NCBI GenBank assembly: GCA_029747015.1 | Contig: JAKOGI010000080.1 | Coordinates: forward strand, 964,501 to 1,028,500 | Reading direction: 5' to 3' | DNA: 64,000 nt | From: Carnegiea gigantea | Taxonomy: Eukaryota > Streptophyta > Magnoliopsida > Caryophyllales > Cactaceae | The notes under the pieces: generated by a model | Told to the model about the DNA's origin: nothing | The model's database searches: none | What the model saw: the letters and a program-made list of their open reading frames with translations, nothing else | Part shown: positions 34,991 through 46,000 of the stretch, piece after piece | Layout: each line of letters opens with the position of its first letter | Position numbering within the stretch: position 1 is the first letter of the stretch | Program-made: the position numbers and the translations under genes

Positions 34991-37977
34991 CGAACCTCGT
35001 GAGGAAGTGTGCGTCCAGGAGATGAAGTGGGTTGGGGTTAAAGTTAGAAAGATTGATGGGTACAAGTTTTAGTACTCGGGGTCAACCAAGGCGAAGAATG
35101 GAGTTGGCATCCTGGTTGTGAAGGATTTGGCGGACCAGGTGGTCAAAGTGAGGCGCAAGAGCGATCGGATTATGGCCATTAAGGTTTTGGTGGGTTCGGT
35201 TTTTGTGAACGTGGTGAGTGTGTATGCGCCCCAAGTAGGCATGCCGGAGGAAACTAAGAAACTCTTTTGGGAGGATCCAGATGAGGTCACCCAAGAGGTC
35301 CCTCGAAGCGAGAAACTATTCATAGGAGGAGACTTTAACGGCCATATCGGCGCGGAGGCAACGGGTTATGATGGGGTCCACGGGGGTTTAGACTTCGGAG
35401 AGAGAAACGCGGGAAGGGTCTCTGTGTTGGACTTTGCGGTGACCTTTGATTTATTGGTGGCCAACTCCTTTTTCAAGAAGAAGGAGGATCACCTAGTGAC
35501 CTTCAAGAGCAGCTCTTGCAAGACCCAGATTGACTACTTCCTCACGAGGAAGGAAAGTCGGAGATTGTGTAAGGACTGCAAAGTGATTCCTAGCGAGTTT
35601 CTGGGTCACAGGTTGCTAGTTTTAGATGCAGAGTTTAAGTATCCTAGGAGGACGAAGAGGAGAGTCGGAGAACCCAGAATTAAGTGGTGGACCCTCACGA
35701 AGGAGAAGGCGGGGTTAATAGCAGAAAGAATAGCCGAGGAGGGAACTTGGAGGAGGGCAGAAGACGCCGATTCGATGTGGGAGGCTGTGGCGGATTGCAT
35801 CCGAATGTCGGCTAAGGAAACCCTAGGTCTTTCAAGGGAAGGCGGGAACAGGATGGAGGGCGCCTGGTGGTGGAACGAAGAGGTAAAGGAGCAAATCAAG
35901 GCCAAAAAAGAGGCTTTCGCATAGTTCATGAGCAGCAGTTCGGAGGAAGAGAGGGAGCAAAAGAAGATTGGATACAAGGCGGCTAATAAGGTAGCCAGAA
36001 AGGCGGTGACAATAGCAAAGAGCCAGGCTTTTGATAGACTGTACCATAGATTGGGGACGAAGGAAGGGGAGAAGGAGGTTTTCAAACTGGCTAGGGCGAG
36101 GGAAAGGAAGACTAGGGATTTGGGAGTGGTAAGGTGCATCAAGGACGAAGAAGGTAAGGTGTTGACTGAGAATGATGAAATTAGAGAGAGATGGCAAAGG
36201 TTCTTTGCTAAACTTCTAAATGGGGAAGGAGTGCGAGACGACTGTAGTAGGGGTGGAGAGTGTAGCGATCAGCGAGCGGGCGACCATATAGCAAAGGAGG
36301 AGATTAGGGAGGCCTTGAAGAAGATAGCGAATGGGAAGGCAGTGGGCCCAGACCAGATACCAGTGGAAGTTTGGAAGTTTTGAGGGGAGGTAGGGTTAGA
36401 GTGGCTCACGGAGCTGTTTAATGTTATTTACAGGACCGCCAAGATGCCCAGAGAGTGGAGGGCCAGCACAGTCATCCCACTGTACAAAAACAAATAGGAT
36501 ATTCAAGTTTGTAATAACTTTAGGGGCATCAAGCTGCTCAATCACACTATGAAGTTATGGGAGAGGGTGATTGAGAGAAGGTTACGAGAGGTTGTAGAGA
36601 TTTCAGAGAACTAATTTGATTTCATGCCCGACAGATCGACCACTGAGGCGATCCACCTCCTCAGAGGGCTCATGGGCTTGTTCAGGGATAGAAAGGTGGA
36701 TCTCCATATGATATTCATTGACCTAGAGAAAGCGTATGATCGAGTCCCGAGGGAGGTATTGTGGAGGTGTTTGGAAGAGAAAAGGGTGTCGCCTGCGTAC
36801 ATCCATGTAGTCAAGGATATGTACGAGGGAGGGCGGACACGTGTTAGGACACCGGGAGGAGTCTCTAATGACTTCGCTGTTAGTATGGGCCTACATCAGG
36901 GCTCCGCCCTAAACCCGTTTCTTTTCACTTTAGTTTTGAATGAACTCACTAGAGGAATCCAGGACGAAGTGCCTTGGTGCATGTTATTTGCATATGACAT
37001 CGTGCTTATCGATGTGAACAGGAAGGGAGTGAATAACAGGTTGGAGAGTTAGAGGCATACGCTGGAAGGTAGGGGTTTTCGGTTAAGTAGATCAAAAACG
37101 AAATACCTCCCTTGTTGTTTCAGTGATAGGATAGAAGAAGGGGGAGAAATTACACTGGATGCGAGGGTGATACCAAAGGTTGCTAAATTTAAGTATTTGG
37201 GCTCGATCATCTAGCAAAATGGGGACATTGACGAGAATCTTAACCAGCGGATAAGAGTAGATTGGCAAAAGTGGAAGTCAGCGTCAGGGGTACTGTGTGA
37301 CAAGAGAATGCCCCTAGGATTGAAAGGCAAAGTCTATCGGATGGTAGTTAGACCGACTGTTCTCTATGGATCGGAGTGTTGACCTCTAAAGAAGACGCAG
37401 GCCCAAAGGTTGATGGTAGCTGAGATGAGAATGATCAGGTGGATGCGTGGTTTTACGAGATTGGACAGAATTAGAAATGAAGTAATCAGGAGTTTAGCTG
37501 AAGTGGCCCCATAGAGGAGAAGATGAGGGAATCGAGGCTCAGATGGTTCGACCACGTAAAGAGGAGAAGTGTGACCGTCCCAGTGCGGAGGTGCGAGATG
37601 ATCGCCCCCCCGGTGGAAAGAGAGGGAGGGGTAGACCGAAGAAGAGCTTAGAGGAAGTGGTTAGAGAGGACCTGAGAGTTGCCGGTCTGACGGAGGACAT
37701 GACTCAGGATAGGAGGTTGTGGCGGGATAGGATTAAGGTCTCTGATTGTAGGGGACCGGCCGCGTAGGTGGTAGTAGCTTCGGTGGGGTGGGGCGGGTAG
37801 GGTTTTGGTGTGCTTGTCTGCAGGTCGTGCTTTTCTGGGATGTGACGGCATCTAGCGCCCCTGGTTGGTTGAGGTATGTCTCTGCTCCTTGTTTATTTTG
37901 CTCTCCGACCCATTTTCTCCTCCTTGGTTTTTGGTTTGCAATCGTTTTCTCTATAAACCTTTTTCAAAAAAAAAAAA
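34991..37977 (+). mobile_element. RTE-type LINE, 5'-truncated and inactive
   Basis: Broken frames give an endonuclease/exonuclease/phosphatase-type domain (VQEMKWVGVK; VVSVYAPQVG; FIGGDFNGHIG; TQIDYFLTRK; 35010-35640), a linker, then a reverse transcriptase (GPDQIPVEVWKF; FIDLEKAYDRVPREVLW; GLHQGSALNPFLF) and a C-terminal region near 37540-37760. Domain order and the VPREVLW motif fit plant RTE LINEs. In-frame stops occur at several places, mostly TAG or TGA where CAG, CGA or TGG is expected. The catalytic FADD box reads FAYD, losing an aspartate. The 3' end is an A-run at 37966-37977. The 5' end is missing. It lies about 600 bp upstream of the histidine gene start codon. Confidence 0.88.
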
Positions 37978-38029
37978 ATGGTTTTGTGGGTCTTAAGGAA
38001 TTAACCTCTCTATGGGTAGGAATATCGGT

Positions 38030-38112
38030 AGAGGTAAGATTGCCTACAACTAGATCTTTTCAGACCCCGTAAAAATGAAACCCACACTGGGAGTTGTTGT
38101 TGGTGGTCGCTT
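38030..38112 (+). mobile_element. SINE 3' end with (TTG)n-type tail
   Basis: Contains GAGGTAAGATTGCCTACA, CAGACCCCG and ACACTGGGAGTTGTTGTTG, the 3' module of TS-type plant SINEs. It closely resembles 63675-63752 in this window. The 5' part is missing or decayed. Confidence 0.6.
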
Positions 38113-38390
38113 GTCCCTCTCTCTCTCTCTGTCTCTTTTTTTCGGGTGGCTTCAGAATTTTCCTAGCGGCCACTCGACAGTGGAAACGGCACTCCTTCTG
38201 TGACAAAGGGATATTAGCAAAGCTGCAACAAATTGACCTTTTCAAAGGGATTCCACTCCCTGGGTTGCATTTGCATTTTGTTTATGCTAATTGCTTGCTT
38301 ATTGTCTGAACTCTGAACATCCCCTAAAGATTCTCCAGATTCCTAGGGTTTCATTCAGTCCTCTGACCAATAATCTTTACTGCCCTCCAG

Positions 38391-38549
38391 GTGCGCTTTC
38401 TCTGATTTTATAATTAGATGCCAAATGAGCTAAAATATTGGTTTTTTGGTGGAATTATGAGTTCCCAGTATAAAGATGTGAACTTTGGCTTAGTTGGGTA
38501 GTCTAATTTGGTTATTGACATGAAACCCTAATTGGGAAACCTATTGCAG
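38391..38549 (+). other. 5'UTR intron of the histidinol-phosphate aminotransferase gene
   Basis: The donor CCAG|GTGCGC at 38391 and acceptor CTATTGCAG ending at 38549 bracket a 159-bp leader intron; the start codon follows 5 bp after the acceptor. Inferred from splice consensus only. Confidence 0.5.
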
Positions 38550-38554
38550 GATAA

Positions 38555-41500
38555 ATGGGCGTGATTGATTTCTGTAACACTTCTTCTCTGTGCATGATCA
38601 AGTCAAATCTTGATAAACCCAGTTGTGGATTTGAAGGGAATCAGAGGAGGGTGGTTGCTATGGCCTCCACATTGCCAGTTAAACCAGTGAGTGAAGTGGG
38701 TCAACAAAAAATTACTGGGGACTCTTTTATCAGACCCCATCTCAGAAAACTGTCTCCCTATCAACCCATTTTGCCTTTTGAGGTAAAATTCATGGAATTA
38801 CCTTCTTGTTTGATTATTTTTTTGGTTTTTTTAAATACCCTTTTTCTTCTCTAATGAATCCGTCGGTTCTTTTGTGAGCACTTGTATGATGCAGTTGCAC
38901 AATTTAGAGTCGATTACTACTGAATTGTGTGTTCATATACGTTGTTTCTTTTACCTTGTCATCATTGTTCATACAACTAGGCCAAGGCTATCTAGTCAGG
39001 CTAAGTATATATAGTATCCACCAGTTCTCAAGGGAAAACTTTTCTTTTTAGTAGGAAACAAGGGAATTATTGTTAGTATGAATAGTAATCTCCATGGACT
39101 TAATGGTATTTACGTATCGTTCTTGGATTGTCATAGGTTTTGTCAACTCGCCTGGGTAGGAAACCCGAGGACATAATCAAATTGGATGCAAACGAGAACC
39201 CCTATGGTCCACCCCCTGAGGCAAGTGATGAGAACATGAGTTTCTGAGACTGTTACCTGTGTTCATCTCCTTAAACTCTTAATCCCAGTTTTAGGATAAA
39301 TGTTTATTTCTTAACAATGATTTTAGGTGTTTGAAGCTCTGGGGACTATGAAATTTCCTTACATATATCCTGACCCAGAAAGTCGTAGATTGCGTGCTGC
39401 CTTAGCAGAAGACTCAGGCCTTGAGGCTGATTATATTCTTGTTGGCTGCGGTGCTGATGAGCTCATTGACTTGATCATGCGGTTAGAGATTATATTTTAC
39501 CCTTCTGGACAATGTTTTCTTTTGAGCTAACAATATTACTTTTTCCCATCTTTTGCCGTCAGCATTTTCTGAGAATTTATGTCTTATAATTTGTTTTAAA
39601 ATGATCTTGTAGTTCAGTTGTGTATTGGAACCCGGTGACAAAATAGTTGACTGCCCACCAACATTTACAATGTATGAGTTTGATGCAAACGTGAACGGAG
39701 CGGCTGTTGTCAAGGGTAGGTCAACTGGACATGCTGATCTTTTTTGGTTAACTGGATTTTGGCTATGTTATCTATTTCGTGTGTACAGATCTTGATTCTA
39801 CGTCTTTGTTTTTTGTTTTTCCCCCTCTCGTTGGCAAGGGTCTATTCAGTGTACAGTCCCCAAACAGATTTCTACGAGCAAGCTGTTCAGTTTCACTTGA
39901 TCATTGCAGTTCCAAGGAATGCTGATTTTAGCTTGAACATATTAGTTTCATTTGATCTTTGCAGTTCCAAGGAATGCTGATTTTAGCTTGAACGTTTTAG
40001 TTTCATTTGAGCATTGCAGTTCCAAGTAATGCTGATTTTAGCTTGAACATTTAGTTTCATTTGATCTTTGCAGTTCCAAGGAATGCTGATTTTAGCCTGA
40101 ACGTAGAACAAATTTCGGAGATTGTTCATCTCGAGAAGCCGAAATGCATATTCCTTACTTCCCCAAACAATCCGGATGGGAGGTGAGTGACTGATCATCT
40201 GTGCTGGGAAATACACATTTGTTGTTTATTCATTCTCTAGCTCTTTTTCAACAAGTGTGATAGCGTACCTTTAGTGAAGCGTATTCGTTAGATGGACTAT
40301 TCTGCTCATTGGTTCCGTTTACGTTGGGAATCCTAATCTCACAGTAACTCAGCCGTTGGACGTGCCGCATTTGACATTTGAACATGAATATGAATGACTT
40401 TGAGTAAAAGCGGTTATTTGTACAGATTTTATTTAGTATGTAATTCCAATGCATTCACAATTCTTTTTACACATCTTTTACAGTATAATCAGTGACGAAG
40501 TTCTATGGAAGATTCTTGATCTTCCCATACTAGTTGTTTTGGATGAAGCATACATTGAATTCTCAGGCTTGGAATCTCGGATGAAATGGGTGAAGCAACA
40601 TGAGAATCTAATTGTTCTCCGGACATTTAGCAAGAGAGCTGGTATGTTGTGATTTTGGCACTCATTTTTACGTGACTTGTGCTATAAGTTGCCCTTGTTC
40701 CCATGATAAGGTGATGGTTTTCTGATACTAAAATCAGAGAAAAAGTTGACTGAGAGTAATATAATATTTCAATAGGAGATGTAAGATCGCTATTATTGAA
40801 TTGATTCTGCTGCAAATCATTGGTCCTGAATGGACCATACCATCCAGTATAGATCCCGCAATTAGTGGGGTAGTGGAATTCAGAATTTTTGCAGCCTTAA
40901 CCAGTTACCTCTAACTACAAAAGTTTAGGCCAGTCAACTAGCGGAGAGTCTTTTTTTCATAATTAATTTCCCTAATAATGCTTTGTATTTAAACAGGTCT
41001 AGCTGGCCTTCGCGTGGGTTATGGAGCATTTTCTGCAAGTATTATTGAGTATCTTTGGAGGGCAAAACAACCATATAATGTGTCTGTAGCCGCTGAAGTA
41101 GCTGCTTGTGCGGCATTGCAGAACCCAACTTATCTAGACGTAAATTTCCTGATCAACTTTCTCTTTTTTAACCGTATTCTCCATCTTAAGCCCCAAAAAA
41201 AGGTTGTTTAAGCAGCCTTTATGTTCAATTCGTTCTAGCTTAAAGTTATTGTCTTGCCAGGATGTCAAAGAGGCTTTGGTGCGGGAACGCGAGAGGCTTT
41301 TTAAGCTTTTGAAGGACGTCCCATTTCTTAAACCTTTCCCCAGTTACTCTAACTTCATTCTCTGTGAGGTGACATCTGGATTGGATGCAAAGAAGCTTAA
41401 GGTAATATCACATTGTTGCATTATTACTAACAATTGGCACAAAAGCAAATAAGAAAATAGCAACACAAATAGCTACTACTAACTAGGTTTGCTCATTAAT

Positions 41501-42026
41501 TCCTAAACCAGGCTAAACTTGTGTCATATAGGGATGTTTGTGGTTGTTCTGGTTCAGTTGGCTGACTTTCTCGCCAGCAATTCATGAACTTACAAACATT
41601 GATTTGGGGATTTATCTGGTGCCATACCTCATTCCCCAACTTCCTTTTTTTTTCTTTTTTCTTTTAGCATTTCAGTGTTACTTAGTTAACTGATGTGCGA
41701 ACCAATAAACCTACACAAGTCTAGAGGGGTTCTTGATAGCTAGGAACTGTGTATTTGCTAAGGTTAAGGGGAGATTTTTTGGTGCAAGATTATGTGCCAT
41801 CTACGTGGTTTGCCGCAGATATTACATGTCATTTTGCAATAGTTTTGCATTCATCTATGTAACTGAAAACATTCATCTCTGATGTGTACAACAGGAGGAT
41901 CTGGCAAAGATGGGAGTGATGATTCGTCACTACAACAATAAGGAGCTGAGGGGTTATGTTCGCGTTTCTGTTGGAAAGCCTGAGCATACTGATGCCCTGA
42001 TGGAGTGCTTGAAACGCATAAGCTAA
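38555..42026 (+). CDS. HISN6: Histidinol-phosphate aminotransferase, plastidic
   Basis: Nine coding exons: 38555-38782, 39137-39220, 39327-39481, 39618-39715, 40074-40182, 40484-40641, 40997-41139, 41261-41401, 41895-42026, about 415 aa. The first ~50 residues look like a transit peptide; the class II aminotransferase fold starts around [13 protein letters not shown]. Signature parts include [42 protein letters not shown] and [16 protein letters not shown], the last carrying the PLP-binding lysine. It makes histidinol phosphate from imidazole acetol phosphate and glutamate in plastid histidine synthesis. The intron after PPPE has a GC donor (GAG|GCAAGT). The intron before [10 protein letters not shown] ends in a tandem array of copies of its own 3' splice site. 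RTE and SINE debris sits directly upstream. Confidence 0.97.
39889..40107 (+). repeat. Four-copy tandem array of a 3' splice site plus exon start
   Basis: A 54-55 bp unit (TTTCATTTGATCTTTGCAG followed by TTCCAAGGAATGCTGATTTT and a short tail) occurs four times, with exon-like starts at 39910, 39965, 40020 and 40074. The last copy is the real exon 5 start of the histidinol-phosphate aminotransferase gene; the first three lie in intron 4. Each copy retains a pyrimidine-rich tract and an AG. Copies differ by a few substitutions and small indels. Confidence 0.93.
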
Positions 42027-43079
42027 TGCTTGACCCATTTTTAGATCTTCTTCAATGGGTTTGGGCTACCACAACTTCACCAACCCGCTTTTTTCTGATG
42101 TCCCATTTTTGCTGTACTCTTGGTATTTTGCTGGGAAAATATTGAAATTGCCAGATGTTTCTTGAAAGACATTTTCAAGATTTGAAGTCAATCTCCTCCT
42201 GATGTGCTGGGATTGCCCACTGCCATTTGGAACATGCAAACTTTTTTCGCCGGGAAATGGAAGTTCGTTGCCTTAACCTTTTTGTCCATTTGTTTTGACA
42301 TTGCCCCTTTTTTTGTTTTTTTTTGGGGGGGGGGGTTGTGTATGGAAAGGCAATGTTCAGTTTATATAGTTGTTCTAAAGAGTGGGGAAACGCCGCATAA
42401 TTTCAGCGCAATTCGATTACCTAACGACCAATTTAGTTTTCGTTTGAGCCAAATATCTTAATCCAAACGTAAAACGCATGACGAAGATTACTCACAACAA
42501 ACTCCAACTTATGCGAGATATACTTCGATGTTGCTTGGCGGTCGGCATAGCTTATAATTTATAAGCGCCAAGATCATGTATTTTAATATGAACGTGTCCA
42601 AGAAGTAGCGATACATCACATGACCAATCAAAAAATTTCTCTCTGATTTTAAAAGTACTAAAAAATTCCTGTTGTATTTTCCTAAGGATGCATAAGGGAT
42701 AAGTAATTTGTAATTTATCCCGAGCAAAACTTAACAGCTATAGGAATATAGAAGGCTTCCGAAGCCTTGAACCAAGAAATGAATGGGAATAAAATCGATA
42801 CAAAATGGGGAATGTGGACAACAAATGGTGTTTCATCTATGTTAGGTCGAAGAGTCTAAGTATAATGCTCCTCGGATCCCTTGCCTCCAGTGTTTCACTG
42901 TAAATGCTGTCAGGTGAGCTTTTTCTAGGAGACACTGTTTAGCGCGGACATCAAGAACCTCTCGTCGAACACGCGGGAGGGCCAGGTAAAGCATATCTTC
43001 AAAGAATGGCAAGGCAATGACGAGCATACAAAAGAAAAGTGGAAACTATCACACCCTATGGATGCCTGGTATCCCCTCC
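42027..43079. other. Convergent 3' spacer
   Basis: 3'UTR of the histidine gene (+) and of the DUF616 gene (-). It contains a T-run/G-run junction at about 42310-42336. No further gene seen. Confidence 0.5.
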
Positions 43080-46000
43080 CTATTCTGCCACATCCTGAGG
43101 AAAGTTTTGCTTTGATTCACTTCTGCGACGGAACAGTTTAGCAATCTGTCTTCTCTCACAGTCCTGCAAATTCCACCACACAAAAGTGTCAAAAACTCAA
43201 AACTTCCAGAAAACCACAAAGAAATATGAAATAAAATAAAACTCTGGGCCTCTTAGGGACAGCCTCTGCTTTGCAAGCAGGGGTAAGGCTGTCTATATCT
43301 CGATATTTCCATATTCAATCAAGACGGAACTTATACAGGGTTTTTTTTTGGGGGGGGGGGGGGGGGGGGTGTTGTTCAACCGTCACTAATTCACTTTAGT
43401 ATCACACGAATGATATTCACCTTGAACATGTTGAGATAAAATGGCTTGTCAGCGTTTTTGTTTCTCAACTTCTGGAATGTATATGCAAAGCTTAACTGAT
43501 CCCTAGGGGTGAACCGGTCAACCTCATTGAACCAGAGACAAGAGAACAAGTTTGACATTGGTGTGTGCGCTCTTATAATCAAAGATCCTTCAGGTACATC
43601 TGTCGGGAGTGAAACAAACTCATTAATTAGAAAAGCACTAGATCCCTCCCCCTCCCCCTTGAACAGAGAAATAAGTAGATGCGTAAAGACGTACTGCTGC
43701 GAAGTAATTTATCAGGATCAGAAGCATTGAATTTCTTCAACCCGCCAGCCTGGTAAAAAGCAAATTGTTGATCTATCAAGGTGTGGTTGTACTTATTAAG
43801 CTTCTTATTCCGCTCCACCTCTTCCCAAACACAATGACGATCATAATGATTTGATATTGCATATTCGTGACCCTTCCGCCATAAAAAGTACTCCAACAAC
43901 AATAAAGGGTCCTGTTGAAGGCGCAATTTGCTGTCCAACCAGATTGAATACCTGCAACACAAAACATTATGTTTATAAGACTGGCATGAAAAATCATACA
44001 TATAAGACTCACTATGTCTGCCAATTAACTTGAGCAATTATATCAATGTTTTTGGATCCAACAAGACAGCTAGGTGTACCTTTAGGACTAGAAGTGTTCG
44101 TAAGGCATGAACTATCACAATAGAATGAGTGTTTTCAACGTGCACAAAAATGACAGAACAGCTTTCATGCAAGCAGTTCAACCAACGAGGTATCACCCAA
44201 CTGTGTGAAGTACTGAGTTGAACGAGTAGTCGGCCACAAGTTATTGCATTTGCATCAGTAAGAGATGAAAATTACGATTTCACAGATTGATACCCATGGT
44301 GCATATGCACAAAAACAGTGAGTGAAAAAAAATATATTAAACTTTTTATATAAAAACCATTAGAATTTTGAAGTGAACACAGAACACCCATAAAAATTAA
44401 TAGTGTGACACCTACACAATTTCTGCTCTGCCAGCACTCATCTCCCCATTGGTTAAATAGAACACCCACAAAAACATCGATCACCATTTGACGACAACTC
44501 CAAGAGAATGGTATCACCAACAACCAAGCATCTGAGTAGGGAAGATAACTGACCTTTTCTTTTCCTTTTCTTATCTTTCCTTTCCCTTTTCTTTGTGTGA
44601 ATTTAAACTACGATGAAAAATTAGAAGGCACATTCAATGTTTTTGTCCATAAGAGACGACCACCATGGGAATGAATAAAAATGGATAGATGGCACCATAA
44701 TATCACTAATTAGCACTAGCCCAGCCACTCCAGGATCAGTTCCTAGCTGTTCTTGCTACTGTCAAGAAAATTTCTATGTTAGTTCCTGTTAGCAATTTTT
44801 GAGGTAAGTCTCATTTTTCTCTCACTTCTAAAAAGGCTGTTTGAAGTATCACTGCAAGCCTCAGTCATGCTAGCTAGTTCACAGTCCATTGTTGAAGCTC
44901 AAATTTTGGACAATTCATGCACTAGACCTCCAAAAGTTTACGGTCCTTGTGAGGGAAGGGGGGGTAGTTTTTCTCCTTGTCCAGGACACGAGAAAAGAGC
45001 ATTGTGCTAGAGTTTGCACATTGCCTTATTCTCAATAAGTTTACATTGGAAAACACAAATTCAGGTTTATTCCAAAGAGGTTAGCCAAAGTGCCCCACTC
45101 AATTTCAATTTCATCACTCCAGAACTTATTGTGATGTTGGGCCTAGTCCTACAGAATTTCACATTGGCACCCAGAATACTTTCACTAAGCTAATTGGCTT
45201 TCATGAGGAAGATAAAAATGCCTGCCACTTTAAGAGCAATTTCCTGAAACTCCTGAAGTCTGTCTCTGTGACTGATAACAGTGAAGCAGAAAATCAAAGT
45301 CAAAACACAATCATTACATGGGCCCCGAAAAAAAAAGTCAAAATATAATCACTAACAAGTTCTCAGGTTTCACCGTCATAGATTCAACATGTTCCACAGG
45401 GATGAAATAAATACATTTCAACTGCTACAGCAGTCACAGGTTAGCTAGCAGAACAATCAGTTTTTCACACAAACCAAAAAAAAGAAGGGGGTTATCAAAG
45501 AGGATAAATCAAGCGAATTTGTTTGAGAAGAATAGAGACTACAACTTCTTTTGAAATTGCTCCTGGGTTCTGCAAAGTTGATACGTGTTGTCCTATTTTC
45601 TTACAATCAATAGGGCAGCCCGGTGCACAAGCATCCCGCGTTCACGCAGGGTCCGAGGAAGGGCCGCACCCCAAGGGGTGATTTGTAGGCAGCCTAACCT
45701 GACTTTGTCAGTGGCTGATATTCTACGGCTCGAACCCGTGACCTTTTGGTCATACGGATCAATAGCAATATATTATTAACAAATAATCACAATCAACAGT
45801 GTCAGCAAAAAAGTTTCAGCGGACACATGAAGACATCACGACCATCAGAATTCACATTCTTACCTCGCTGAAGGGAAAAGACGATGAGACAAAAGCTTTG
45901 GTATTTTTCCTACTCTCCTCATGTCTTCATATGGAAGATTTTTCACAACCACTACCCTCCATAAGCCAATAAATCTGGTTCTGTCCGGCATTTGGCCATC

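Noticed and set aside
35606..36197. Antisense ORFs across the RTE LINE
   Set aside because: Opposite-strand shadows of the LINE coding sequence.
45700..45760. tRNA gene suggested by a GGTTCGAGCC box
   Set aside because: The box belongs to the tRNA-derived head of an Au-like SINE; no cloverleaf can be completed.
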